This document shows, piece after piece, positions 24,736 to 33,422 of a stretch of 38,731 nucleotides of DNA. How positions within the stretch are numbered: position 1 is the stretch's first letter; the number at the start of each line of letters is the position of its first letter. A program made the translations under genes and the position numbers. The stretch is from an uncultured Pelagibacteraceae bacterium (lineage in GTDB: Bacteria > Pseudomonadota > Alphaproteobacteria > Pelagibacterales > Pelagibacteraceae). The notes beneath the pieces were generated by a model that was not told the DNA's origin, ran no database searches, and saw only the letters and a list, made by a program, of their open reading frames with translations. The DNA is taken from the NCBI GenBank assembly GCA_902557995.1, contig CACECL010000007.1:1-38731 (forward strand), in the 5' to 3' direction.

Positions 24736-26884
24736 ATTTTTTTTTTAACCTATTTAGATGAAGCAATGGTTCAGTATAACCTGAAGGTTGCTCCTTACCT
24801 TTAAATACTAAATCACACGCAGTTTGAAACGCTATAGAATTTTCATAATCATCACTCATTTTTACATATAGCGGATCATCTTTGTTCTGATCATCCACTA
24901 TTTTGGCCATCTCTTTCATTATTTCAGTTACTTGTATTTTTGTTGTAATTCCATGATGAATCCAGTTAGCTATATGTTGTGAAGAAATTCTTAGTGTTGC
25001 TCTATCTTCCATCAAACCTATGTTGTTAATATCGGGTACTTTAGAACAACCTACACCTTGATCGACCCACCTTACAACATACCCCAATAAAGTTTGTGCA
25101 GAGTTTGAAATTTCTTTATTTATATCCTCTACAGACCAATTAGGTCTATCTGCTATTGGAATTGTTAAAAGATCATCAAGCTTAGCTGGTTCTCTATCAG
25201 TTAATTTTTTTTGTTCATCGAAAATATTTATTTCATGATAATGTAGAGCATGTAAAGCAGCTGCTGTTGGTGATGGAACCCACGCACAGTTTGCACCTGC
25301 TTTCAAGTGTCCTGTTTTTTGCTCCATCATATCTTTCATTTTATCTGGCATTGCCCACATTCCTTTTCCAATTTGAGCTTTGCCAGAAAACCCACAACTT
25401 AAACCAATATCAACATTGTTATTTTCGTATGCAGTAATCCATTTAGATGATTTCATATCACCTTTTTTAATCATAGGACCGGCCTCCATTGATGTATGCA
25501 TTTCATCACCAGTTCTATCTAAAAAACCAGTATTGATAAAAAAAACTCTATTTTTGAGATTTCTAATACATTCTTTTAAATTTGCTGATGTTCTTCGCTC
25601 TTCATCCATAATCCCAATCTTACATGTGTACTTAGGTAAATTTAGAACTTCCTCAACTTTAGAAAAAATTAAATCTGTAAATGCTGTCTCGTCTGGACCA
25701 TGCATTTTAGGTTTTACAATATAAACTGATCCAGTTCTTGAATTATTCTTATTTTTAATATCATGCAGCGCAGCTGCTGTAGTTATAAATGCATCCATAA
25801 TACCCTCGGGTATTTCACTTCCATCACTTAATAAAATTGAAGGGTTAGTCATTAGATGACCAACGTTTCTTACAAGTAAAAGACTTCTGCCATGTAACTT
25901 TAAACCTTTCCCATCTTTTGAGATATAGCTTCTGTGTGGATTTAATTTTCTCTCAAATAATTTTCCTTCTTTTTCAAATTTTGACTTGAGGTCTCCTTTC
26001 ATTAGACCTAACCAATTTCGATAACAAATAATTTTATCTTCTGAGTCAACTGCTGCTACACTATCTTCATTATCACAAATTGTTGAAACTGCAGATTCTA
26101 GTATAATATCACTTATACCTGCATGATCTTGTTGAGCAGCAAAAGCTCTTGAGTCTTTTAGAATTTCAATATGCAAGTTATTATTCTTTAGAATAATTGC
26201 GGACGGATTATCACTTTCACCTCGATGCCCAACAAATTTATTTTCGTCCTCCAAATCAAAAATATCAGCACCTTTTAAAACTTTTAATTTCCCATATTTT
26301 ACAGCAAAACTTGTAATTTTATTCCATCTTAATCCAGCTAATGGAAAGTATTTATCTAAAAAATCTCTTCCATATTTTATAACCATTTCACCTCTTAAAG
26401 GATCATACCGTTCAGATACGCTGTCTTCAGACTGTTCAATTACATCTGTACCATAAAGACTATCATATAAACTCATCCATCTTGCATTAGCAGCATTTAA
26501 TGCATACCTCGCATTCATGACAGGTACAACTAGCTGAGGTCCAGCTATACTTGCAATTTCTTCATCAACATTTTCAGTTTCTATTTTAAAATCAGGTCCT
26601 TCAATTTTTAAATAACCAATTTCTAATAAAAATTTTTTGTACTCTTCTAAATTAAATTCTTTACTTTTATTTTTGATATGCCAATCATTTATTTTCTTCT
26701 GTAAATCTTCCCTTAATTTAATTAATTGCTTATTTTTTGGTGCTAAGTCATCAAGAGTTTTTTCTAGCCCTAACCAAAAATTTTCTGAAGATACATTTGT
26801 ATTTTTTAATAATTCATCATTTACGAAGTTTGACAGCTTTTCAGATACTTGAAGATTATTAATTTTAATGTATTTTTCTTGCAT
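24710..26884 (-). CDS. glcB: Malate synthase G
   Basis: GlcB condenses glyoxylate with acetyl-CoA to malate. Conserved blocks include RGEMVIKYGRDFLDKYFPL, TTAAALHDIKN, FINTGFLDRTGDEMHTSME and GANCAWVPSPTAAALHALHYH. EDRATLRISSQHIANW carries the Asp corresponding to the catalytic base of the E. coli enzyme. The frame opens with an ATG at 26905, but that codon lies in the riboswitch P1 stem. The second ATG at 26884 gives 724 residues and an N-terminus that lines up with E. coli GlcB (723), so I take 26884. A tandem glycine riboswitch lies immediately upstream, linking expression to glycine, as reported for SAR11. Confidence 0.95.
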   Translation of the reverse strand: MQEKYIKINNLQVSEKLSNFVNDELLKNTNVSSENFWLGLEKTLDDLAPKNKQLIKLREDLQKKINDWHIKNKSKEFNLEEYKKFLLEIGYLKIEGPDFKIETENVDEEIASIAGPQLVVPVMNARYALNAANARWMSLYDSLYGTDVIEQSEDSVSERYDPLRGEMVIKYGRDFLDKYFPLAGLRWNKITSFAVKYGKLKVLKGADIFDLEDENKFVGHRGESDNPSAIILKNNNLHIEILKDSRAFAAQQDHAGISDIILESAVSTICDNEDSVAAVDSEDKIICYRNWLGLMKGDLKSKFEKEGKLFERKLNPHRSYISKDGKGLKLHGRSLLLVRNVGHLMTNPSILLSDGSEIPEGIMDAFITTAAALHDIKNKNNSRTGSVYIVKPKMHGPDETAFTDLIFSKVEEVLNLPKYTCKIGIMDEERRTSANLKECIRNLKNRVFFINTGFLDRTGDEMHTSMEAGPMIKKGDMKSSKWITAYENNNVDIGLSCGFSGKAQIGKGMWAMPDKMKDMMEQKTGHLKAGANCAWVPSPTAAALHALHYHEINIFDEQKKLTDREPAKLDDLLTIPIADRPNWSVEDINKEISNSAQTLLGYVVRWVDQGVGCSKVPDINNIGLMEDRATLRISSQHIANWIHHGITTKIQVTEIMKEMAKIVDDQNKDDPLYVKMSDDYENSIAFQTACDLVFKGKEQPSGYTEPLLHLNRLKKKSNLSSKSN

Positions 26885-26904
26885 AGCACTTAATTCGTAC
26901 CCCA

Positions 26905-27040
26905 TCTGTATTTTTGCCTGAGAGCTTTACTCCTTCGGCGGAAATTAATCTCTTTCCAGAGTGTTATGCTTTAATCGGTCCTTTTGCCTGAGAGTTTCCG
27001 GGGTGGTTGCTCCTTCGGCGCTATAAATAGTCTCTCCCGA
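26905..27040 (-). promoter_or_regulatory. Tandem glycine riboswitch upstream of malate synthase
   Basis: Two glycine aptamers in series on the minus strand, each with the conserved GCCGAAGGAG core and the CTCTCAGGCAAAA element. Aptamer 1 spans about 27040-26975, closed by TCGG/CCGA; aptamer 2 spans about 26960-26905, closed by TCTG/CAGA; the linker between them is 14 bases. The last base of the second P1 stem is the A of an in-frame ATG. Glycine riboswitches normally control glycine cleavage genes; control of malate synthase is a SAR11 feature in the literature. No intrinsic terminator is visible between the second aptamer and the gene, so translational control is more likely. Confidence 0.95.
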
Positions 27041-27047
27041 TAATGAA

Positions 27048-27075
27048 TTTGTATCTGTTAAATGATTTAAGTCAA
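27048..27075 (-). promoter_or_regulatory. Candidate promoter of the riboswitch-glcB transcript
   Basis: On the minus strand TTGACT (27075-27070), a 16-base spacer and TACAAA (27053-27048) lie just before the first aptamer. A start at about 27041 would place the riboswitch at the very 5' end of the transcript. The -35 is strong and the -10 is weak. Confidence 0.5.
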
Positions 27076-27150
27076 TTAATAAGAATTACACCTTATTTAA
27101 TATCATTTTATTGCCTTTTTTGTATTTTAACCATCCGATATAAATAAAAC

Positions 27151-28245
27151 ATGAAAAATTATCTAAATTTTGAAATAGAAATTAAAGATCTAGAAAACGA
27201 ATTAGAAAAATTGAAAGATCCTTACAATCAAGAAGGATTATCAGAAGTCGATACTCAAAAAATTTCAAGCACTCAAACAGAAATAGATGAAAAATTAAAA
27301 AAAATTTATTCTAATTTAGATCCTTGGCAGACTACTATGGTTGCTCGTCATGAAGATAGGCCAAAAGCAAAATTTTTTATTGATAATTTGTTTGAAGATT
27401 TCATTTCATTATCTGGGGACAGATATTATGGAGAGGATAAATCAGTATTAACTGGATTTGCAAAGTTCAATGGAAAATCTGTTTTAGTAATAGGTCAAGA
27501 AAAAGGAGAAGATTTAGATAGCAGAATTGAGAGAAATTTTGGGATGATGAGACCAGAGGGTTATAGAAAAACAATAAGATTAATGAACTTAGCAAACAAA
27601 TTTAATATTCCCATAATCTCTTTTATTGATACTCCAGGAGCATATCCAGGTGTAGGAGCAGAAGAGAGAGGACAAGCCGAAGCAATTGCAAAATCTATCG
27701 AATGCTGTATGGAGCTTAAAGTTCCAACAATTGCAATAATTATAGGCGAGGGTGGTTCTGGAGGAGCAATTGCATTAGCTTCATCAAATAAAGTCCTTAT
27801 GCTAGAAAATGCAATTTATTCAGTAATATCCCCTGAGGGATGTGCAACTATTCTATGGAGAGATCCAAAAAAAATGCTTGATGCTGCGAAAGCTATGAAA
27901 CTTTCAGCTAAAGATTTATTAAAATTAAAAGTTATTGATGAAATAATTGAAGAACCTTTAGGTGGTGCGCATAGAGATAGAGATATTATATTAAATAACG
28001 TTAGAGAAACTTTAACACAAAATTTAAAATATTTTGATGAATTATCTTTTGAAGAAATAATGAATGAGAGAAAAAATAAATTTCTTAAAATTGGAAGAAG
28101 CGATGGTTTTATGACTAGTACTGAGGATCTAAGCACATTAACTATTAAGAAAAATAATTTTGATAAAATTTTTAAATCAAAAAAAGTATTATCAGCTATT
28201 GCTGGTGGATTAATTTTAATTTCTTTAATTCTGTTATTTATTTAA
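27151..28245 (+). CDS. accA: Acetyl-CoA carboxylase carboxyltransferase alpha subunit, with C-terminal membrane segment
   Basis: AccA forms the carboxyltransferase with AccD. The core shows FGMMRPEGYRK, TPGAYPGVGAEERGQ, GEGGSGGAIALA and SPEGCATILWRD, and ends near residue 316 (RNKFLKIGRSD), where the E. coli protein (319 residues) also ends. Here about 48 residues follow, finishing in an uninterrupted hydrophobic helix (about 343-364), which would anchor the C-terminus in the membrane. This tail is unusual for AccA. The gene is divergent from the riboswitch-controlled glcB and ends 2 bases before the convergent secA stop. The partner accD is at 4846-5775. Confidence 0.94.
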   Translation: MKNYLNFEIEIKDLENELEKLKDPYNQEGLSEVDTQKISSTQTEIDEKLKKIYSNLDPWQTTMVARHEDRPKAKFFIDNLFEDFISLSGDRYYGEDKSVLTGFAKFNGKSVLVIGQEKGEDLDSRIERNFGMMRPEGYRKTIRLMNLANKFNIPIISFIDTPGAYPGVGAEERGQAEAIAKSIECCMELKVPTIAIIIGEGGSGGAIALASSNKVLMLENAIYSVISPEGCATILWRDPKKMLDAAKAMKLSAKDLLKLKVIDEIIEEPLGGAHRDRDIILNNVRETLTQNLKYFDELSFEEIMNERKNKFLKIGRSDGFMTSTEDLSTLTIKKNNFDKIFKSKKVLSAIAGGLILISLILLFI

Positions 28246-28247
28246 AT

Positions 28248-30794
28248 TTATAAAGCACCGTGACAATGCTTGAATTTTTTTCCAGATCCACAAAAACATG
28301 GTTCATTTCTTCCCATTTTTTTATTGTTTGAAATTTGTTTAGAAATATCCTTTTGTTTGTTCTTATTTTCCTGGTTTGACTCAAGAACAACTTTTAAGTT
28401 CATTAAAATAGTTACATAATCTAATTTTAATTTTTCTAAAAGATTTGAAAACAATTCAAATGCCTCTTTTTTATATTCAACTAATGGATCTCTTTGTCCA
28501 TAAGATCTTAGACCTATGACTTGTCTTAATTGCTCCAAATATTGAATATGTGATTTCCAGTTTAAATCAATTGATTGAAGAAAAATTCTTTTTTCAATTT
28601 CTTTTGCATGATCTTCACTTAGAAGTTTAATCCGTTCGTTTCTAGTTTCTTGAAATTTATTATAAATCTTTTCTTTAAAATCTTTATCTTTTGCGGCAAT
28701 TAAATCCTTAAATTCAGTTTCTTCAAAGCTTTTTCCGACTATTTGCTTAGTTTTATTATGAAATTCATTGCTTTTAGGATTGGATAAATTTGAAATTTTT
28801 AACTTTATTAAATCATCAGATATTTCTTTTAAAAATTCATCTGAATAATCAAAAATATTTTTGCTATTCATCGCATTTTTTCTTTGTGAAAATACAACAT
28901 GCCTTTGATCATTAAGAACATTATCAAATTTAATAAGTGTTTTTCTTATATCAAAATTTCTTGCTTCTACTTTCTGCTGAGCTCTTTCTAATGCTTTATT
29001 AATCCATGGATGATCAATACTTTCGCCATCTTTAAGTCCAAGTTTTTCGAGCATACTATTCATGGATTCTGATCCAAAAATTCTCATTAAATCATCCTCT
29101 AGACTAACATAAAACACAGAACTTCCTTCATCTCCTTGTCTTCCAGATCTTCCTCTGGCCTGGTTATCAACTCTTCTAGACTCCATCCTTTCTGTACCAA
29201 TTACAAATAAACCACCTAAGGATTTAATTTTATCTTTGTTTATTTTAAGTTGGTCTTCTGGAATAGAACCTTTTTTACCACCAAGTTGAATATCAACCCC
29301 TCTTCCAGAAATACTTGTTGTAATAATTAATGAATTTTCCTTGCCTGCATTTGCAATTATCTCAGCTTCATTTTCGTGATTTTTTGCATTTAACACCACA
29401 TGTTTAATATTTTTTTGATTTAATAAATTTGAATAAATTTCAGATTTATTAATACTTGAAGTAAATACTAAAATAGGTTGACCCAATTTATTTCTTTCAA
29501 TTATTTTTTCTATAATTGCGTCATTTTTTTCTTTTTCTGTTCTAAAAATTAAATCATTAAAATCCTTTCGGATCATTTCTTTATTTGTTGGAATAACAAC
29601 AACAGGTAGATTATAGATTTCAAAAAATTCTTCAGATTCTGTAGCAGCTGTACCAGTACAACCAGATATTTTTTTATAAAGTTTAAAATAATTTTGATAA
29701 GTTATTGAAGCTAACGTTTGATTTTCTGCCTGCACTTGAATTTTTTCTTTGGCCTCTAATGCTTGATGCAAGCCATCTCCAAAGCGTCGGCCTTCTAAAA
29801 TTCTACCAGTAAGTTCATCAATAATTTTAAGACTTCCATCTTTAACAATATAGTCTCTACCCTTTTCAAATAAATGATTTGCTCGTAAAGCTTGATTAAC
29901 ATGGTGAACTAAATGTAAATTTTCTGGATCATAAAAATTATTATTTTTTAAAATACCAGCATTAGAAAAAAGTTTTTCAACATTATTAATCCCATCATTT
30001 GTTAATAAAATGCTTTTTTCTTTTTCATCTATTTCAAAGTCTTTATTATTTAAAATTCTAATTAGTTTATCAATTGCAAGATATTGTGCAGTTTTATCTT
30101 CAGCTGCTCCTGAAATAATTAAAGGTGTTCTTGCTTCGTCAATCAAACATGAGTCTATTTCATCTACTATTGAAAAATTATGATCTCTCTGAACCATTTG
30201 CTCTTCAGAAAATTTCATATTATCCCTTAAGTAATCAAAACCCAATTCACTATTAGTTGCATAAGTAATGTCACAATTATAATTTCTTTTACGTTCAGCA
30301 TCATCTTGATAGTTGTTAATAAATCCTGATGAAATACCAAGAAAATTATAAATTTGTCCCATTTCTATAGAGTCTCTTTTTGCAAGATAATCATTTACTG
30401 TTACAATATGAACACCTTTACCACTTAATGCATTTAAATAGGCAGCAAGTGTTATGGTCAAAGTTTTACCTTCTCCAGTTCTCATTTCAGCAATTTTACC
30501 TTCATGCAAAGCAACACCTCCAATTAACTGGACATTAAAGTGTCTCTCGTTACGGGTTCTTTTTGCAGCCTCTCTGACTAAAGCAAAAGCTTCAGGAAGT
30601 AACTCGTCTAAAGTTTTCCCATCTTTTAACTGATTTCTAAATTCATTAGTTTTTTTTGGAAAGTCGTCGTCATTTAAATTTTTACAATCTTCCTCGTATG
30701 AGTTTATTTTTACAACAATTTTACCAATTCTATCTAGCTCTTTTTGATTACTAGATTTAATAAATTTTGTTATTAAATTTAATGGGTTCAACAT
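28248..30794 (-). CDS. secA: Preprotein translocase ATPase SecA
   Basis: SecA drives preproteins through SecYEG. The 848 residues have Walker A MRTGEGKT (104-111), the VDEIDSCLIDEARTPLIISG block (DEAD-like motif and preprotein cross-linking start), DELTGR, the helicase motif GRGVDIQLGGKKG, and QARGRSGRQGD. The C-terminus carries the zinc-binding SEC-C motif for SecB/ribosome contact, CFCGSGKKFKHCH with Cys833, Cys835, Cys844 and His845. It is transcribed alone. The 65-base gap to the divergent argJ contains an inverted repeat. Confidence 0.97.
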   Translation of the reverse strand: MLNPLNLITKFIKSSNQKELDRIGKIVVKINSYEEDCKNLNDDDFPKKTNEFRNQLKDGKTLDELLPEAFALVREAAKRTRNERHFNVQLIGGVALHEGKIAEMRTGEGKTLTITLAAYLNALSGKGVHIVTVNDYLAKRDSIEMGQIYNFLGISSGFINNYQDDAERKRNYNCDITYATNSELGFDYLRDNMKFSEEQMVQRDHNFSIVDEIDSCLIDEARTPLIISGAAEDKTAQYLAIDKLIRILNNKDFEIDEKEKSILLTNDGINNVEKLFSNAGILKNNNFYDPENLHLVHHVNQALRANHLFEKGRDYIVKDGSLKIIDELTGRILEGRRFGDGLHQALEAKEKIQVQAENQTLASITYQNYFKLYKKISGCTGTAATESEEFFEIYNLPVVVIPTNKEMIRKDFNDLIFRTEKEKNDAIIEKIIERNKLGQPILVFTSSINKSEIYSNLLNQKNIKHVVLNAKNHENEAEIIANAGKENSLIITTSISGRGVDIQLGGKKGSIPEDQLKINKDKIKSLGGLFVIGTERMESRRVDNQARGRSGRQGDEGSSVFYVSLEDDLMRIFGSESMNSMLEKLGLKDGESIDHPWINKALERAQQKVEARNFDIRKTLIKFDNVLNDQRHVVFSQRKNAMNSKNIFDYSDEFLKEISDDLIKLKISNLSNPKSNEFHNKTKQIVGKSFEETEFKDLIAAKDKDFKEKIYNKFQETRNERIKLLSEDHAKEIEKRIFLQSIDLNWKSHIQYLEQLRQVIGLRSYGQRDPLVEYKKEAFELFSNLLEKLKLDYVTILMNLKVVLESNQENKNKQKDISKQISNNKKMGRNEPCFCGSGKKFKHCHGAL

Positions 30795-30820
30795 TACTAT
30801 TTGATTTATTCTTTACTTAT

Positions 30821-30859
30821 ATTGTTTAATATATGTATTAAATAAATAATTTAAACAAT
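30821..30859. repeat. Perfect 9-base inverted repeat between secA and argJ
   Basis: ATTGTTTAA at 30821-30829 is the exact reverse complement of TTAAACAAT at 30851-30859, with a 21-base spacer. The right arm ends at the base before the argJ ATG. It could be an operator in the shared promoter region or a leader hairpin sequestering the argJ start. The chance level is not negligible in such A+T-rich DNA. Confidence 0.4.
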
Positions 30860-32161
30860 ATGGGAATTAATTTAACAAATTTTTTATCATCTCAATCAAA
30901 AAATACTAAAATGATTGATTTTCAAGACCTTGATCATTTAGATGGTCTTTCAATTTCAGTTGTTTCCGCAAATTTATATAAAGATATCAGAGATGATTTA
31001 ACAATGTTCTATTTCAGAGAAGGTGCGAATTACGCTTCTGTTTATACTCAGTCAAAAATAGTATCTGAAAATATAAAATGGAATATTAACCAAAGACCAA
31101 AAAAAATATATTCCCTTATTGTAAATACAAGAAATGCAAATGCTTTCACAGGAAGGCAAGGTTATGAAAGTTTAAAAAAAATAGCAGATTTAACAGCAAA
31201 ACAATTAAATAAAAAACAAGAGGAGGATGAGGATAATCCTAAGAAAATTTCTACAAAAAATATAATTTTTGGCTGTACTGGCACTATTGGAGAAATCTTT
31301 CCATATGAAAAAATTTCTAAAAATATTCCAAATTTAATAAATAAAATTCGTTACACCCAAAATAAATTTATTTGGATGAAGGCAGCACTTGCAATCATGA
31401 CCACGGATACAAAGCCAAAATTAGCTATGGAGGAATGTCATATTGGAAGTGAAAAGGTAAAAATATATGGAATAGCCAAAGGATCAGGGATGATATATCC
31501 AAATATGGCTACGACTCTTGCATATATATTTACAGATGCAACCTTATCTAATGATATTTTAGGAAAACTATTAAAAAAAAATATAACTAATACATTTAAC
31601 GCTATTTCTTGTGATGGTGATACTAGTACCAACGACATGGCAACTATTTTTGCAACTAACGAAGTAAAAAATTACCAAGTGAAAAGTATAAATGAAAATA
31701 AAATTAAAAATTTTGACAAAGCTCTGAATAATGTTCTTTTGAATTTAGCTAAAAGGGTTGTTTCAGACGGAGAAGGAGCGTCAAAATTTATTACAATAAA
31801 TGTTAGTAAGTGTAAAAACGAGATAGATGCAAAAAAAATTGCTTTATCAATTGCAAATTCTGCATTAGTAAAAACTGCAATTGCTGGAGAAGATCCAAAT
31901 TGGGGACGAGTTATAATGGCAATTGGTAAAGCAGGGCCTAAAATTAATCTTAATAAATTATCAATAAAGTTTGGAGCTATAACAATTGTGGAAGGTGGAA
32001 AATTAGATCAAAGTTATGATGAAAAACAAACAGCAAATTATATGAAAGGAGAAAATATTGAGATAAATATTGAAACTTTTACGGGAAAGAAAAACTTTAC
32101 TGCTTATACCATGGATTTAACTAAAAAATATATTGAAATTAATGCAGATTATAGAAGTTAA
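30860..32161 (+). CDS. argJ: Glutamate N-acetyltransferase / amino-acid acetyltransferase ArgJ
   Basis: ArgJ recycles the acetyl group from N-acetylornithine to glutamate; some versions also use acetyl-CoA. It is made as a precursor that cleaves itself before a Thr nucleophile. The site is visible as KGSGMIYPNMATT, with the expected nucleophile Thr218. Other family blocks are TRNANAFTG, GCTGTIGE, DGDTSTNDM and EDPNWGRVIMAIG. The 433 residues are slightly longer than average, with a Lys/Glu/Asp-rich insert near 115-132. With argD and argF elsewhere in the window it indicates the cyclic arginine pathway. Confidence 0.95.
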   Translation: MGINLTNFLSSQSKNTKMIDFQDLDHLDGLSISVVSANLYKDIRDDLTMFYFREGANYASVYTQSKIVSENIKWNINQRPKKIYSLIVNTRNANAFTGRQGYESLKKIADLTAKQLNKKQEEDEDNPKKISTKNIIFGCTGTIGEIFPYEKISKNIPNLINKIRYTQNKFIWMKAALAIMTTDTKPKLAMEECHIGSEKVKIYGIAKGSGMIYPNMATTLAYIFTDATLSNDILGKLLKKNITNTFNAISCDGDTSTNDMATIFATNEVKNYQVKSINENKIKNFDKALNNVLLNLAKRVVSDGEGASKFITINVSKCKNEIDAKKIALSIANSALVKTAIAGEDPNWGRVIMAIGKAGPKINLNKLSIKFGAITIVEGGKLDQSYDEKQTANYMKGENIEINIETFTGKKNFTAYTMDLTKKYIEINADYRS

Positions 32162-32199
32162 CTTGTTGAAAAATTAAAAAGTATAATTAATTAAGAATT

Positions 32200-32628
32200 A
32201 TGATTAAATATAAACTTATCTGTAAAAACTGCGATTTAAAATTTGACAGTTGGTTTGCATCTTCAAACGAGTACGAAAGATTAAAAAAGAAAAAATTTTT
32301 GAATTGCCATAAGTGCAATTCATACAAAGTTGAAAAAACTTTAATGGCTCCGCAATTAATTAATAGTAAATCAAAAACAGGCAAAAAAATAGATTTAGAA
32401 AAATTTAATAAAGTCAAAAAAACTATAAAAGATTATCAAAAATTTATTAAAGATAATTTCAAATATGTTGGTGATAATTTTGCATATGAGGCTAGATCAA
32501 TTCATTATAATGGTAAAAAAAAATCAAAAGGTATTTATGGAAGTGCATCAAAGCAAGATTTAAAAGAATTAAAAGAAGAAGGTATAGACGCTCAAATGAT
32601 CCCTTGGATAGATGAAAAGGAAAATTAG
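32200..32628 (+). CDS. DUF1178 family protein
   Basis: This is a 142-residue protein of the alpha/betaproteobacterial DUF1178 family, of unknown function. The N-terminus has two CxxC pairs, Cys8-Cys11 (CKNC) and Cys35-Cys38 (CHKC), which make a likely zinc ribbon. The segment FDSWFASSNEYERL, the phrase LMAPQL and the late EARSIHYNG and IPWID are typical of the family. The first residues MIKYKLICKNC fit the family start. It lies 38 bases after argJ, perhaps on the same transcript, and overlaps the convergent ubiG stop by 4 bases. Confidence 0.88.
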   Translation: MIKYKLICKNCDLKFDSWFASSNEYERLKKKKFLNCHKCNSYKVEKTLMAPQLINSKSKTGKKIDLEKFNKVKKTIKDYQKFIKDNFKYVGDNFAYEARSIHYNGKKKSKGIYGSASKQDLKELKEEGIDAQMIPWIDEKEN

Positions 32629-33347
32629 TTTTTAATAAACTTTGCTATATAGTTTACAGATAAATCCTTTGAAATATTCCATTCATCCTTAATAATGTTA
32701 AAATTCATTCCCTCTAATTTATTTAGAGATAAATCATATTTTATTAAAATTTTTTTAAGATCCTCGGGTTTAACAAATTTTTCCCATTCGTGTGTTCCAA
32801 TTGGAAGCCATCTTAGTATATATTCTGCTCCAACAATTGCAAAAATATAAGATTTTAAAGTTTTATTTATTGTTGCAACAAACATCAGTCCATTTTTTTT
32901 CAAAAGTTTTGAGCAGGACTTTAGAAAAAAATCTATATCTTCCACATGTTCAACAATTTCCATGTTTAAAATTACATCAAATTTATTTATAATTTTAAGT
33001 TTTTCAGGCGAAGTACATAAATAATTAATTTTTAATTTGTTTTTTTTTGAATGGAGTTTTGCAATTTTTATATTTTTATCAGATGCATCAATACCTGTTA
33101 CATTTGCACCCATTTTTGACATTGGTTCTGATAATAATCCTCCACCACATCCAATATCTAAAATATTTATTCCTGACAAAGGTTTGAATTTATTTTTTAA
33201 TTTGAAATTATTAATAATATTTTCTTTTATATATTTAATTCTTGTCGGGTTAAACTTATGAAGTGGTTTGAATTTACCCTCTGGATCCCACCATTCATTG
33301 GCCATTTTAGAAAATTTGTCTATTTCTTTTTTATTTACGCTAGTCAT
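32625..33347 (-). CDS. ubiG: Ubiquinone biosynthesis O-methyltransferase UbiG
   Basis: UbiG performs both O-methylations of ubiquinone synthesis using SAM. The 240 residues start with the family-specific FSKMANEWWDPEGKFKPLH (12-30), then the SAM-binding ILDIGCGGG (62-70) and GIDAS acidic loop, FDVILNMEIVEHVED, and GTHEWEKFV. The call is specific because the N-terminal WWDP-xG-xFKPLH pattern marks UbiG. The gene is divergent from lysC with a 75-base gap. Confidence 0.95.
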   Translation of the reverse strand: MTSVNKKEIDKFSKMANEWWDPEGKFKPLHKFNPTRIKYIKENIINNFKLKNKFKPLSGINILDIGCGGGLLSEPMSKMGANVTGIDASDKNIKIAKLHSKKNKLKINYLCTSPEKLKIINKFDVILNMEIVEHVEDIDFFLKSCSKLLKKNGLMFVATINKTLKSYIFAIVGAEYILRWLPIGTHEWEKFVKPEDLKKILIKYDLSLNKLEGMNFNIIKDEWNISKDLSVNYIAKFIKN

Positions 33348-33359
33348 TGTGATAAATAG

Positions 33360-33390
33360 TTGACATAATAATTTAGATGTATTTTATCCA
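33360..33390 (+). promoter_or_regulatory. Candidate lysC promoter
   Basis: A perfect -35 TTGACA is at 33360-33365, between the divergent ubiG and lysC starts. The best -10 candidates 16-19 bases downstream (TTTATC, TATCCA around 33383-33390) are weak. The gene starts at 33423. Confidence 0.35.
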
Positions 33391-33422
33391 TTATTTATTA
33401 AATATTAATAATTAAAGCTAGC

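Noticed and set aside
25380-25724. Open frame antisense to glcB, and many similar antisense frames in the window
   Set aside because: They lie opposite well-conserved genes, match no family I know, and are expected by chance opposite A+T-rich coding DNA.
27056-27150. Promoter for accA upstream of 27151
   Set aside because: TATAAA at 27139-27144 has no -35 at a usable distance (13 or 22 bases), so I do not call it.
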